Shown: positions 18,293-26,729 of the stretch, piece after piece
How the letters are laid out: the number at the start of each line of letters is the position of its first letter
Numbering within the stretch: the stretch's first letter is position 1
NCBI RefSeq assembly: GCF_001642935.1
Contig: NZ_CP016761.1
Coordinates: 2,728,001-2,792,000 of the forward strand
DNA: 64,000 bases
Direction of reading: 5' to 3'
Origin: Fictibacillus arsenicus
GTDB taxonomy: Bacteria; Bacillota; Bacilli; Bacillales; Fictibacillaceae
The notes under the pieces: generated by a model
Told to the model about the DNA's origin: nothing
Seen by the model: only the letters and a program-made list of their open reading frames with translations
Database searches by the model: none
Translations under genes and position numbers: made by a program

Positions 18293-18878
18293 GTTTTTCT
18301 CTATTTTCCGCCTCTTCCTCAAAAAACTCACTCCATTTTATAACCCATTCTTTCCGTCTTAGCAAATAAAACAGGACTGAAAGCACAACAAGCAACAAGG
18401 CTGAAGTTATTAGAGATAGGGAGAGCATTATAGATCCGAAAGATGAGTAAAAAATGGCGATGGGAATATTTGAGATGATGCTTGCTTTTGTATATTCTTT
18501 AAAATTTGACGAAATTTCAATTAAACAAAGACTTAACAGATGAAAATGCATGAATGGAATCATCTTTAAGATGGCAATCTGACCGACTGAAAAAGGCATT
18601 CTTTTACCGATCCATTTTCTTTGAAGTCTTTTTATTTTTTTCATAAGCTTTGGCATACTTTTCATCCCGAAATAAAAGAGTACACTCGACAGGGTAATGC
18701 CGATGACAGAATACAAAGTGCCTGCTACTGCACCGAATAAAATCCCTCCTGTAAGACAGATCAAGCCGACTGGCAAGAAAAAAAATTGCCTGAACGCTTG
18801 TAAAAGGATAAAGAGCAAAGGGGCAAAAATCCCGCTGAACTTAAGGACTTCCATGTAAACACTAGTACCCTCTAACAC
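18276..18878 (-). CDS. TVP38/TMEM64 (VTT/DedA-like) membrane protein
   Basis: A 200-aa integral membrane protein with about five hydrophobic segments and the VTT-domain pieces FRQFFFLPVGLICLTGG and FGAVAGTLYSVIG. Members are linked to lipid flipping or membrane homeostasis; the substrate is unknown here. The GTG start (LEGTSVYMEVLKF) is chosen because GGGGAGG lies 6 nt upstream. A longer ATG frame lacks a ribosome binding site. It is divergent from cydA. The stop codon sits in the loop of its terminator. Confidence 0.82.
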   Translation of the reverse strand: MLEGTSVYMEVLKFSGIFAPLLFILLQAFRQFFFLPVGLICLTGGILFGAVAGTLYSVIGITLSSVLFYFGMKSMPKLMKKIKRLQRKWIGKRMPFSVGQIAILKMIPFMHFHLLSLCLIEISSNFKEYTKASIISNIPIAIFYSSFGSIMLSLSLITSALLLVVLSVLFYLLRRKEWVIKWSEFFEEEAENREKQRMPA

Positions 18879-19021
18879 GCCGCACCTCCCCTTTAAGTCA
18901 ACATATGACAGCAGACGAGCACTGTATGACAATTTTATCGCGTGAATAAACCCTAGTTCTTTATGACACCTTAAACATAGATTGTTTGTTTACATAGTTT
19001 TATTTTTTAGGAGGATTCGGC

Positions 19022-20362
19022 ATGGACACAGTTGTATTAGCGAGAGCGTTTTTTGGCACATCACTCGGATTTCATATCATTTTTGCTACCCTCGGTGTTG
19101 GTCTTCCATTAATGATTGTTATCGCAGAAATCATCCACCAAGTAAAAGGAGACAATGACTATGCCATAATGGCAAAACGCTGGACTAAGGCGTTTGCTGT
19201 TTTATTAGGAGTTGCTATCCCATCTGGAACTATAGTAGGTGTCCAGCTTTCTTTACTTTGGCCTGGGTTCATGGAAATCGTAGGTAAAGTAATCTCATTG
19301 CCATTTCAGATTGAAATATTTGCTTTTTTCTTAGAAGCTCTTTTCATGTCAATCTATGTGTATGCTGCTGACAGGCTTCCAAGGTACTTCCGCCTGATCT
19401 CTGTTTTCTTTGTTGCCTTTGGGGCTGTTGCTTCAGCTATTCTCATTACTGCGGTAAATACATGGATGAATACGCCTGACGGCTTTAAGATTAAGCCAGA
19501 TGGCACGATCTATGATGTTCATCCATGGGACGCATTCTTTAACCCGAGTTTCGTATCTTCTGCGTTCCACGTAGCGATTACTGCTTATATGACAGGTGCT
19601 TTCGCTGTAGCATCAGTAGCCGCATTCAAACTATTGAAAAAGCGTTCTGACCGGGAACGAGCTTATCACCTTAAAGGATTGTTCATGTCTCTTGCGGTTG
19701 CTTTTACGATGAGTTTCGTATCTGCTTTATCAGGGCATCACTCGGCGCAGATTCTTCATCAGTATTCTCCTGAGAAACTAGCAGCTGCGGAAGGTTTATT
19801 TGAAACACAGCGATATGCACCTCTGGCGATTGGCGGTTTCACCGATCCGAAGACAGAAGAAGTAAAATACGGCATCGAAATTCCTTGGGCATTGAGCTGG
19901 CTTGCAGCAGGAAAGTTTGATACAGAAGTAAAAGGTTTGTATGAATTCCCCCGGGAAACATGGCCGCCATTTTACGTGCATACTTTATTTAACTTAATGG
20001 TGGGCATTGGAACACTTTTGTTAGGACTTGCAGGAATCACATTGTTGTATTGGTGGTTCTTTATTAAGAAAAGGGGCAAACCTTTCCCTAAATGGCTGCT
20101 ATGGTCTCTCGTTTTATCTGGTCCGCTTTCCATGCTGTGCATTGAATTTGGCTGGGTATTCAGCTGCAGCGGCAGACAGCCATGGACCATTTACAGAGTT
20201 CAGACAACTGCAGAAGCTGCCACAAGGAATGAAAATCTCGGAATGCTTTTTCTCTTGTTTTTACTTTTGTATGCTCTATTAAGTGTTTTGACGATTTTAA
20301 TATTGACTGCTTATTTCAAACGCAATCCAGTGTCTAAAGATATGGATAAACTATACGGATAG
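19022..20362 (+). CDS. cydA: Cytochrome bd-type quinol oxidase subunit I (YthA-like)
   Basis: Subunit I of a bd-type terminal oxidase, 446 aa and about nine membrane helices. Seen: the N-terminal heme histidine (GTSLGFH), the paired glutamates FQIEIFAFFLEALF, the mid-protein histidine SSAFHVAITAY, quinol-loop residues PEKLAAAEG, the heme b558 methionine region NLMVGIGTLLL, and the signature GRQPW. The Q-loop is short. The residues before GRQPW are FSCS instead of the usual T-E-x; the glutamate known in E. coli as a heme b595 ligand is therefore absent. AGGAGG precedes the ATG. It lies 17 nt upstream of cydB. The pair is closer to ythAB than to the classical cydAB. Confidence 0.9.
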   Translation: MDTVVLARAFFGTSLGFHIIFATLGVGLPLMIVIAEIIHQVKGDNDYAIMAKRWTKAFAVLLGVAIPSGTIVGVQLSLLWPGFMEIVGKVISLPFQIEIFAFFLEALFMSIYVYAADRLPRYFRLISVFFVAFGAVASAILITAVNTWMNTPDGFKIKPDGTIYDVHPWDAFFNPSFVSSAFHVAITAYMTGAFAVASVAAFKLLKKRSDRERAYHLKGLFMSLAVAFTMSFVSALSGHHSAQILHQYSPEKLAAAEGLFETQRYAPLAIGGFTDPKTEEVKYGIEIPWALSWLAAGKFDTEVKGLYEFPRETWPPFYVHTLFNLMVGIGTLLLGLAGITLLYWWFFIKKRGKPFPKWLLWSLVLSGPLSMLCIEFGWVFSCSGRQPWTIYRVQTTAEAATRNENLGMLFLLFLLLYALLSVLTILILTAYFKRNPVSKDMDKLYG

Positions 20363-20379
20363 GAAGGAGGGTAATGGGT

Positions 20380-21405
20380 ATGAGTGAAGAGGTACTTGCG
20401 ATACTCATCATGTGGAGCTTCATCTTTGTCTACAGTATTTTTGGCTCGATTGATTTTGGCGCAGGATTTTGGGCGATGGTTTATAACAATCACAAAACAA
20501 TGGCAGGAAAGATCGCAAACCGTTTTCTTTCGCCGACATGGGAGATAACGAATACTTTTCTTGTCCTTTTGGTTGTAGCGTTCGTAGGGTTCTTTCCAAA
20601 AGGTGCCTATACGCTTGGAACTGTAATGCTTGTCCCAGTATCGCTGATCTTATTTTTTCTGGCTATCCGGAGTGCATTTATGGTATTTTCCTATTCTGTA
20701 CAAGGCTATCGGAAGACGATGTTTTTTATTTCAGGAATTTCAGGGCTATTAATCCCTTCCCTGCTAATCGCAGTACTTCCTATTTCACAGGGAGGATTTA
20801 TCAGTGTTGATGGAGAGACACAAAGCCTTTTATTAGGAAAGCTTTTTTCCAGTCCTACTTTATATCTGTACGTGGTATTCGGACTGACTTCCGAGCTGTA
20901 TCTATCTTCGCTTTTTTTAGCTGACTATTCGCGTGTTTCCAATAGAGAGGATGCCTATCGGCTATATCGCGGAAATGCGATATTTCTTGGACCGCTGACA
21001 CTGTTATCCGCTCTATTCACTCTTTTATTTATGGCGCCAGAAGCTGGCTGGCTTGTTGACAACCTTATGGATCAAAAAATATGGTTCATTTTATCATTAA
21101 TCGCATTCTGCATCGCCTATGGCTCTCTTTGGTGGCCAAAACAAAACCGCCCAGGGATTGGACGGCCAAGGTTTACACTGCTCGCAACAGTATTACAATA
21201 TGGGCTGGCAAGCGTCGGATATGGACTAGCACATCTGCCATATATCGTCTATCCTGATCTAACCATCTATGAGGCTTTCACTGCAACAGAAACTTTCTAC
21301 TCATTAATGATTATGTATATAGTAGGTCTCGCCATATTAACACCAGGTTTCTATGTTTTCTGGCGGCTATTCTTAAAAGACAAACGATATTTGCAGCAGG
21401 ATTAA
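20380..21405 (+). CDS. cydB: Cytochrome bd-type oxidase subunit II (YthB-like)
   Basis: Subunit II of the bd-type oxidase, about 341 aa and eight or nine hydrophobic helices. The start MSEEVLAILIMW is chosen over an ATG two codons earlier, which is too close to GGAAGGAGGG. The N-terminal motif YSIFGSIDFGAGFWAM corresponds to the family's Y-x-x-L-D-G-F-D-L-G region but diverges from it. PTWEITNTFLV replaces the usual W-D-G-N-E-V-W, so the acidic position is Glu rather than Asp. No cydCD exporter genes are nearby. Confidence 0.88.
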   Translation: MSEEVLAILIMWSFIFVYSIFGSIDFGAGFWAMVYNNHKTMAGKIANRFLSPTWEITNTFLVLLVVAFVGFFPKGAYTLGTVMLVPVSLILFFLAIRSAFMVFSYSVQGYRKTMFFISGISGLLIPSLLIAVLPISQGGFISVDGETQSLLLGKLFSSPTLYLYVVFGLTSELYLSSLFLADYSRVSNREDAYRLYRGNAIFLGPLTLLSALFTLLFMAPEAGWLVDNLMDQKIWFILSLIAFCIAYGSLWWPKQNRPGIGRPRFTLLATVLQYGLASVGYGLAHLPYIVYPDLTIYEAFTATETFYSLMIMYIVGLAILTPGFYVFWRLFLKDKRYLQQD

Positions 21406-21409
21406 TATT

Positions 21410-21661
21410 CTACAAAAACCAACCTGCGATAACAGTAATAAAAATACTTAGAACCGGCAAGCCGTTACGAAATGACGGATGCTTCGTTTTGTGGCGGAAT
21501 TTCTTCATCGCAAGCCACATACCAGGAGCTCCTCCAGCAATAGCAAGCATCCATAGTCTTGATTCAGGCGTACGCCAATTTCCTTCTTGTGCATATAATT
21601 TGTCTTTTTTCATGACCAAGTAAGCAACTGTATTCATTATGATCAAATATAAGATTAACAC
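21410..21661 (-). CDS. ysdA: DUF1294 membrane protein YsdA
   Basis: An 83-aa membrane protein with DUF1294 features (MKKDKLYAQEGNWRTPE, then AIAGGAPGMWLAMKKFRHKT) and hydrophobic ends. The function is unknown. A GTG start follows AAAGGAAATGGG. It lies after rplT and its terminator, the place of ysdA in B. subtilis. It is convergent with cydB, with only 4 bp between stops. Confidence 0.85.
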   Translation of the reverse strand: MLILYLIIMNTVAYLVMKKDKLYAQEGNWRTPESRLWMLAIAGGAPGMWLAMKKFRHKTKHPSFRNGLPVLSIFITVIAGWFL

Positions 21662-21689
21662 CTTTTTCCCATTTCCTTTCAGAATGTAA

Positions 21690-21726
21690 AAAAGATCATC
21701 TCCATCAATTGAGGAAATGATCTTTT
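21690..21726 (-). terminator. Terminator after rplT
   Basis: The stem AAAAGATCATCTCC/GGAAATGATCTTTT with a 9-nt loop and T-run on the minus strand. It ends the infC-rpmI-rplT transcript before ysdA. Confidence 0.85.
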
Positions 21727-21739
21727 CTTTTAGTCAAAT

Positions 21740-22099
21740 TTAAGCTTTTAGGCTGTCTTTTGCTTTTGAAGCCAATTCTGCGAAAGCTTTTTCGTCAGTA
21801 ATTGCGATTTCAGAAAGCATCTTACGGTTGATGTCGATACCCGCAAGTTTAAGACCGTGCATTAAACGGCTGTAAGAAAGACCGTTTGTGCGTGCAGCAG
21901 CGTTGATACGAGTGATCCAAAGCTTACGGAAGTCACGCTTCTTTTGACGACGGTCACGGTAAGCGTACATTAAAGATTTGAATACTTGTTGTTGTGCTAC
22001 TTTAAATAATTTATGTTTGGAACCGAAATAGCCTTTAGCTAGCTTAAGAACTTTTTTACGACGACGACGTGTTACATAGCCACCTTTTACTCTTGGCAT
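21740..22099 (-). CDS. rplT: 50S ribosomal protein L20
   Basis: A 119-aa assembly protein that binds 23S rRNA and also controls its own operon through the leader RNA. The basic N-terminus ([19 protein letters not shown]) and the globular domain ([20 protein letters not shown]) are canonical. AGGAGG precedes the ATG. It is the last gene of infC-rpmI-rplT. Confidence 0.99.
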   Translation of the reverse strand: MPRVKGGYVTRRRRKKVLKLAKGYFGSKHKLFKVAQQQVFKSLMYAYRDRRQKKRDFRKLWITRINAAARTNGLSYSRLMHGLKLAGIDINRKMLSEIAITDEKAFAELASKAKDSLKA

Positions 22100-22138
22100 A
22101 TTAAAAACCTCCTATTTTTAAATCAACTTATCGTATGA

Positions 22139-22342
22139 TTAACGTTTTTTGTAAGTTAACAATGTACGGATACGCTTGTAGTCACCACTGTTAACAAGTT
22201 TCGCTTTGCGAAGCTTACGCTTAGCTTTCGTAGACTTGTTAGCAAACAAGTGACTTGTATAAGCGCTCGCACGCTTTAATTTACCTGATCCAGTTTTTCT
22301 AAAGCGCTTTGCAGCACCTTTATGAGTTTTCATTTTAGGCAT
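22139..22342 (-). CDS. rpmI: 50S ribosomal protein L35
   Basis: A basic 67-aa large-subunit protein beginning [20 protein letters not shown], the L35 signature. GGGAGG precedes the ATG. It lies 23 nt after infC and 39 nt before rplT, the standard order. Confidence 0.98.
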   Translation of the reverse strand: MPKMKTHKGAAKRFRKTGSGKLKRASAYTSHLFANKSTKAKRKLRKAKLVNSGDYKRIRTLLTYKKR

Positions 22343-22365
22343 AATGGTTACCTCCCTGGTAAAAA

Positions 22366-22881
22366 TTATTTTTCGGCTTTAGGTGCTAGGATAAGAAACA
22401 TGCTTCGGCCTTCCATTTTTGGTGATGTTTCCACCGTAGAAAGATCTTCACATTCTTTCGCTAATTTCTCCAATACCGTTTTTCCGATTTGAGAATGAGT
22501 GATTGCACGTCCACGGAAACGAATACTTGCCTTTACTTTGTCGCCTTTTTCAAGGAACTTACGAGCATTTCTAAGCTTCGTATTGAAGTCGTTTTCCTCA
22601 ATTGTTGGACTTAAACGAATTTCTTTAGTCGTAATGACTTTTTGATTTTTTCGTGCTTCTCGATCTTTACGCTGTTGCTCGTATTTAAACTTACCGTAGT
22701 CCATTATACGACATACTGGCGGTTTAGCAGTTGCAGCAACGAGTACAAGGTCAAGATTTGCGTTTGCCGCAAGGTCTAAAGCTTCCTGTCTTGTTTTAAT
22801 GCCAAGCTGGCTTCCATCAGGACCGATTAAGCGTACCTCACGTGCACGAATGCCTTCATTGACAGACATGTCCTTACTAAT
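22366..22881 (-). CDS. infC: Translation initiation factor IF-3 (AUU start)
   Basis: IF-3 binds the 30S subunit and checks start-codon pairing; 171 aa here. The N-terminal domain ([20 protein letters not shown]) and C-terminal domain ([28 protein letters not shown]) are complete. The start is read as ATT: GGAGGTGA lies 6 nt before ATT-AGT-AAG-GAC, giving (M)[15 protein letters not shown], which aligns with known IF-3 N-termini. The ATG four codons later has no ribosome binding site. A rare AUU start lets IF-3 repress its own synthesis, as known in other bacteria. The operon has an L20 leader. Confidence 0.95.
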   Translation of the reverse strand: MSKDMSVNEGIRAREVRLIGPDGSQLGIKTRQEALDLAANANLDLVLVAATAKPPVCRIMDYGKFKYEQQRKDREARKNQKVITTKEIRLSPTIEENDFNTKLRNARKFLEKGDKVKASIRFRGRAITHSQIGKTVLEKLAKECEDLSTVETSPKMEGRSMFLILAPKAEK

Positions 22882-22929
22882 AGTAAGTCACCTCCAAATT
22901 TTTTCAGTGAGTGTTAAAAACACCCGACT

Positions 22930-23092
22930 TGTTATTTCTGCAAATAAAAAAAGCGTCGGCGCATATATCACCCACACGTAAACCGGCTATGTACTAATAA
23001 CATGCCTGAATTCCATCTACCCATCAACAGCCAATTATAGGCGTCGAATCAGGTGAGAAGCGGGTGCTTCTGCTTGTTTGATGCTTAAGCTT
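22930..23092 (-). ncRNA. L20 leader (ribosomal protein autoregulatory element)
   Basis: The minus-strand leader upstream of infC contains the L20-leader stretches AAGCAGAAGCACCCGCTTCT, ACCTGATTCGACGCCTATA, TTGATGGGTAGATGGAATTC, CAGGCATGTTATTAGTACAT and AGCCGGTTTACGTGTGGG, then a GC-rich stem with a T-run (GCGCCGACGC then TTTTTTT). This resembles the known Bacillus element that attenuates infC-rpmI-rplT when L20 is in excess. Boundaries are approximate. Confidence 0.88.
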
Positions 23093-23110
23093 ATTTTATT
23101 AACCTTACAT

Positions 23111-23140
23111 ACTATAACATATTGGTGTGAAATGTGTCAA
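23111..23140 (-). promoter_or_regulatory. Sigma-A promoter of infC operon
   Basis: On the minus strand TTGACA and TATAGT are separated by 18 bp, just upstream of the L20 leader. Confidence 0.75.
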
Positions 23141-23237
23141 ACAGCAAATGTAATAAGCAACGAAATTAATTTTACTTCGTTTTGAAATGTAATGCAAGAG
23201 TTTTTTTAGAGAGTGAAGAAAAAAAGCATTTTTGTTA

Positions 23238-23408
23238 ATGGATGTACGGTACGTGTTCTTTTATTTATTACACGTTCACCCCGTACAAGAACAGTTTAAC
23301 CCATTCGAACTCACGTTTCACCCCAACGCGGCCGAGTTTCACCCAAAGATCACTCTGTTTCACCCGGCGGCTCCTCATTTTCGCCCGGTGATCTATATAC
23401 CAATATGA
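23238..23408 (+). repeat. 21-bp-period array, GTTTCACCC type, copy 2
   Basis: GTTTCACCC-type motifs on the plus strand fall at 23294, 23315, 23336, 23357 and 23378, exactly 21 bp apart, with a first unit ending in phase at 23281. The left end, around GGTACGTGTTCTTTTATTTA then TTACACGTTC, is the inverted equivalent of the end of the 12.1 kb array. A 56-codon frame crosses it (MDVRYVFFYLLHVHP start; FHPNAAE, FHPKITL, FHPAAPH heptads) but lacks a ribosome binding site, and its phase differs from copy 1. It lies between the infC promoter and thrS. Confidence 0.87.
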
Positions 23409-23454
23409 ATTCCACTAAAAAATACTCCTTTTTGTAACACTTAAACAAAAATAG

Positions 23455-23503
23455 AAAAGCCGACGCCAAAAAAATGGTATCTTTTGGGTCAGCTTCTTTT
23501 TAA
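23455..23503 (-). terminator. Terminator after thrS
   Basis: The minus strand forms GAAGCTGACCCAAAAG with TTTTTTTGGCGTCGGCTT, an imperfect long stem followed by TTTT. It lies directly after the thrS stop. Confidence 0.75.
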
Positions 23504-23505
23504 AA

Positions 23506-25416
23506 TTATCTTTTTTCGTTAATTTGAGCTAGAATCTTGTCTCTAAAATCTTCATAAGAAACTGTTTCTGATTTTTGCTCGCCATATTTACGAACGTTTA
23601 CAGCATTGTCTTCAATTTCTTTATCGCCTAGAACGAGCATGTAAGGGATCTTCTTCATTTGAGCTTCACGGATCTTATAACCCATCTTCTCATTTCTTGT
23701 GTCGATTTCAACACGTACCGCATGTTCTTTCAAGTCTTCTTGCAGTTTATACGCGTATTCGTTATGAACATCAGATACAGGGATCAGCTTCACTTGTACG
23801 GGTGCCAGCCAAGTTGGGAATGCACCTGCAAAATGCTCGACTAAAATTCCTAAGAAACGGTCGATCGAACCATAGATCGCACGGTGAATAACGACCGGAC
23901 GAACCTTTTGGTTATTTTCATCTACGTAAGTAAGGTCGAACTTTTCAGGCATCTGGAAATCCAGCTGAATTGTTGCGCACTGATGACTTCTCTTAAGTGC
24001 ATCTTTAATGTGGAAGTCGATTTTCGGACCATAGAATGCGCCGTCACCTTCGTTAAGGTGATAGTTCATACCCAGATCTTCTAATACATTCTTCAATGCA
24101 CCTTCAGCTTGTTCCCATAAACGGTCATCACCCATAGAATCTTCAGGACGAGTTGAAAGTTCTACTGAGTACTCAAAACCGAATGTGCTGTAAATTTTAT
24201 CAACTAACTTAAATACGTTTTTAATTTCACTTTCAATCTGTTGTGGTGTTACAAAAATATGTGCGTCATCCTGGCAGAAAGTACGTACACGGATCATACC
24301 ATTTAATGCACCGCTGTATTCGTGGCGGTGTACCTGGCCAAATTCAGCCATACGTACTGGCAGGTCTCTGTAAGAGTGAAGCTTATTTTTAAAGATAAGC
24401 ATATGGCCTGGGCAGTTCATCGGCTTCATCGCGAACTTTGTATCATCTACTTCAGAGAAATACATGTTTTCGTGATAGTGATCCCAGTGCCCGGATTGCT
24501 CCCATAGGCGCTGATTCATCATAAATGGTGTACGCACTTCATCATAATCAACTTGACGCTGAAGTTCACGCGAGAAATTTTCAAGCTCTGTACGAATTGT
24601 TTGACCGTTCGGAAGATAGAAAGGCATTCCAGGCGCTTCTTCTGAGAACATGAAGAGTTCTAATTCTTTTCCAAGTTTACGGTGATCACGTTTTTGTGCT
24701 TCTTCAATAAAGTGCAGATACTCATCAAGATCTTTTTGGCTTAAGAATGCAGATCCATAGATACGCTGAAGCATTTGGTTGTCACTGTCTCCGCGCCAGT
24801 AAGCTCCAGAGATGCTCATTAGTTTATAGGCTTTGATTTTACCAGTTGAAGGTACATGCGGTCCGCGGCAAAGGTCAAAGAACTCACCTTGTTCATAGAT
24901 CGTAATTTTTTCTCCTTCAGGAAGGTCACGGATCAATTCAAGTTTTAAATGATCATTTAATTTCTCATAAATTTCAAGAGCTTCTTCACGAGTTACTTCT
25001 TTACGGACGATCGGAAGATTCTCATTAACAATTTTTTTCATTTCTTTTTCAATCGCAGGAAGGTCTTCTGGTGTTAAATTATGAGACATGTCTACATCAT
25101 AATAAAAACCGTTATCGATCACCGGGCCGATTCCAAGCTTTACATCTGGATACAAACGCTTTAGCGCTTGAGCGAGCAAGTGAGCGTTAGAGTGTCTAGT
25201 CATCTCAAGACCTTCTTGTGAATCCTGCATTACGATCTCAATCGATGCATCTTCTTCAATCGGGCGTGAAAAGTCATACAATTGCCCGTTTACTTTTCCT
25301 GCTACAGCTTTTTTCTTTAAGCTAGGGCTGATACTTTCAGCAACTTGTTCTGAAGTTACTCCTTTTGGAAATTCCTTGAGCGATCCGTCTGGGAATGTAA
25401 TTGAAATTGACGACAT
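23506..25416 (-). CDS. thrS: Threonyl-tRNA synthetase
   Basis: A class II synthetase of 636 aa. It has an N-terminal TGS domain (ISITFPDGSLKEFPKGVTSE), an editing domain with zinc-type residues (TRHSNAHLLAQALKRLY), the catalytic core with the zinc ligands (MNCPGHMLIFK, HRHEYSGALNGMIRVR), and the anticodon-binding domain (about 530-636). AAAGGAGATG is 6 nt before the chosen ATG (MSSISITF); an ATG three codons earlier overlaps the ribosome binding site. It is controlled by a T-box leader. Confidence 0.97.
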   Translation of the reverse strand: MSSISITFPDGSLKEFPKGVTSEQVAESISPSLKKKAVAGKVNGQLYDFSRPIEEDASIEIVMQDSQEGLEMTRHSNAHLLAQALKRLYPDVKLGIGPVIDNGFYYDVDMSHNLTPEDLPAIEKEMKKIVNENLPIVRKEVTREEALEIYEKLNDHLKLELIRDLPEGEKITIYEQGEFFDLCRGPHVPSTGKIKAYKLMSISGAYWRGDSDNQMLQRIYGSAFLSQKDLDEYLHFIEEAQKRDHRKLGKELELFMFSEEAPGMPFYLPNGQTIRTELENFSRELQRQVDYDEVRTPFMMNQRLWEQSGHWDHYHENMYFSEVDDTKFAMKPMNCPGHMLIFKNKLHSYRDLPVRMAEFGQVHRHEYSGALNGMIRVRTFCQDDAHIFVTPQQIESEIKNVFKLVDKIYSTFGFEYSVELSTRPEDSMGDDRLWEQAEGALKNVLEDLGMNYHLNEGDGAFYGPKIDFHIKDALKRSHQCATIQLDFQMPEKFDLTYVDENNQKVRPVVIHRAIYGSIDRFLGILVEHFAGAFPTWLAPVQVKLIPVSDVHNEYAYKLQEDLKEHAVRVEIDTRNEKMGYKIREAQMKKIPYMLVLGDKEIEDNAVNVRKYGEQKSETVSYEDFRDKILAQINEKR

Positions 25417-25447
25417 AAAAAACATCTCCTTTTATTTATATAAAACA

Positions 25448-25690
25448 AAAAACACCCGTCCCTATAGAAGGGACGAGTGATTATCTCGTGGTTCCACCCT
25501 TGTTCCGCAAAATAATAATAAATTACGGCACTCGGACAGGATAACGGACTGCTGCCGTCAGCGATTACTTAAAGTTTCACCGCTGAAGTTCCAAGGTGGT
25601 AAAGCAATTTTTCGTGTTAGGAAGCTTTCAGCCGTAACTTCCCTCTCTAAAAACCGTAAAAGCTGCTTCATGTCCTTATCAATACTGATT
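25448..25690 (-). promoter_or_regulatory. T-box riboswitch (tRNA-Thr) in thrS leader
   Basis: The T-box sequence AGGGTGGAACCACGAG is visible at about 25500-25485 on the minus strand. It is followed by the terminator stem CACTCGTCCCTTC/GGGACGGGTGTT and a T-run. The downstream gene implies tRNA-Thr; an ACC triplet in TTTACCACCTTGG is a candidate specifier, but I could not fix the Stem I fold by eye. Confidence 0.88.
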
Positions 25691-25755
25691 AAATGATAAA
25701 ATTATAAACTTATTATATGCAGTCATCTATCAAAAAGCAAGAGGCCAATGACAGT

Positions 25756-26625
25756 TTATGACTTTTTTTTATACGGATACGGGTTACCCTTTAAAGACAT
25801 CTTCTCAATTGGTGATATTATAACCTTCTCTTGAAAAATATTCTTTACCGTTTGCAGAAGCGGGTGATCCATATCATATGCATAAATCCGGGCAGATGAA
25901 GGAGCTAATCCGATTAAAGGTCCGAGGAGTCGTTCATCTAAGTTAACGGCATTCGTTAATTTCATTGCCCTATCATGCAAGTTCTTTAGTTCAGTTTTTG
26001 ATAGCTGATTTTGCTGTTCATCAAATATAACTACATTCTCATAATCAAATATAATTACAATATCATTTTTAAAAATAGATTTTTGTTTTGATAAGCACGT
26101 ACGTAATTGTTCAATAAATAATTGATACTCAAGCTCTAATTTATATTCATCAATAGCACATTCAACAATCCTAAGCAAAGTTGCTAAATAATCTTTAAGA
26201 CGAAACTTTAAAAACGCTTCAAACTCTAAGAAGTTTCTTTTTTCAGCTAAGATAGACTTCCACTGACCTCGTATGAGTCCACTCAGACATGGCAAGCTTT
26301 TGACCTCTGGGATCCCTTCGATTTCCCCTAAGATAATGCTCTTAGATATTGAAAATATTTCCTTCTGTTCAGCAGAGTCGCTATAAAAAAAGGCATGTTC
26401 AATCATTTCCTTTAAACAAATATCTTCTACCTTATTCCTTGTAAATTCCGTTAACACATCCAAAATGAATTCTTTATTATCATGTATGTGCAGTTCAAGA
26501 ATTTTTGAAGAAGCATCAGATAATTTGGCAAAGGAAGGGTTAATTTTAAATTTGACTGCCGTCCGGATCATTTTTTTTAGGACAGCGATTCCGTCAGACG
26601 GGTGTGAAAAAGCGATCGTGATCAA
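25756..26625 (-). CDS. ytxC: Sporulation-associated protein YtxC
   Basis: A 289-aa protein resembling the YtxC family, found in spore formers and placed upstream of thrS in B. subtilis as here. The biochemical function is unknown. The TTG start is preferred since GGGGGGGA lies about 5 nt upstream and the product begins ITIAFSHPSDG; an in-frame ATG further upstream has no such site. No signal peptide or clear membrane helix is seen. The C-terminus (SLKGNPYPYKKKS) is basic. Confidence 0.82.
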   Translation of the reverse strand: MITIAFSHPSDGIAVLKKMIRTAVKFKINPSFAKLSDASSKILELHIHDNKEFILDVLTEFTRNKVEDICLKEMIEHAFFYSDSAEQKEIFSISKSIILGEIEGIPEVKSLPCLSGLIRGQWKSILAEKRNFLEFEAFLKFRLKDYLATLLRIVECAIDEYKLELEYQLFIEQLRTCLSKQKSIFKNDIVIIFDYENVVIFDEQQNQLSKTELKNLHDRAMKLTNAVNLDERLLGPLIGLAPSSARIYAYDMDHPLLQTVKNIFQEKVIISPIEKMSLKGNPYPYKKKS

Positions 26626-26702
26626 GCAAGTCCCCCCCATATAAAATCTCAATAATACAATATATGGGACCAGGTCTTAAAAAATGTTACCTAAACAAGT
26701 AA

Positions 26703-26729
26703 AAAACAACCCGGAAACCGAGTTGTTTA
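26703..26729 (-). terminator. Terminator after ABC permease gene
   Basis: The stem AAACAACCCGG/CCGAGTTGTTT with loop AAA overlaps the permease stop and is followed by a T-run on the minus strand. It shows that no ATPase gene follows in the same transcript. Confidence 0.85.

Noticed and set aside
23238-23408. 56-codon frame with FHP heptads in the second array as a gene
   Set aside because: No ribosome binding site upstream and no frame agreement with the first array. Kept only as a point to test.
12101-23408. 21-bp arrays as CRISPR
   Set aside because: The repeated part is only about 9 bp, units are 21 bp in all, and no cas genes are nearby.
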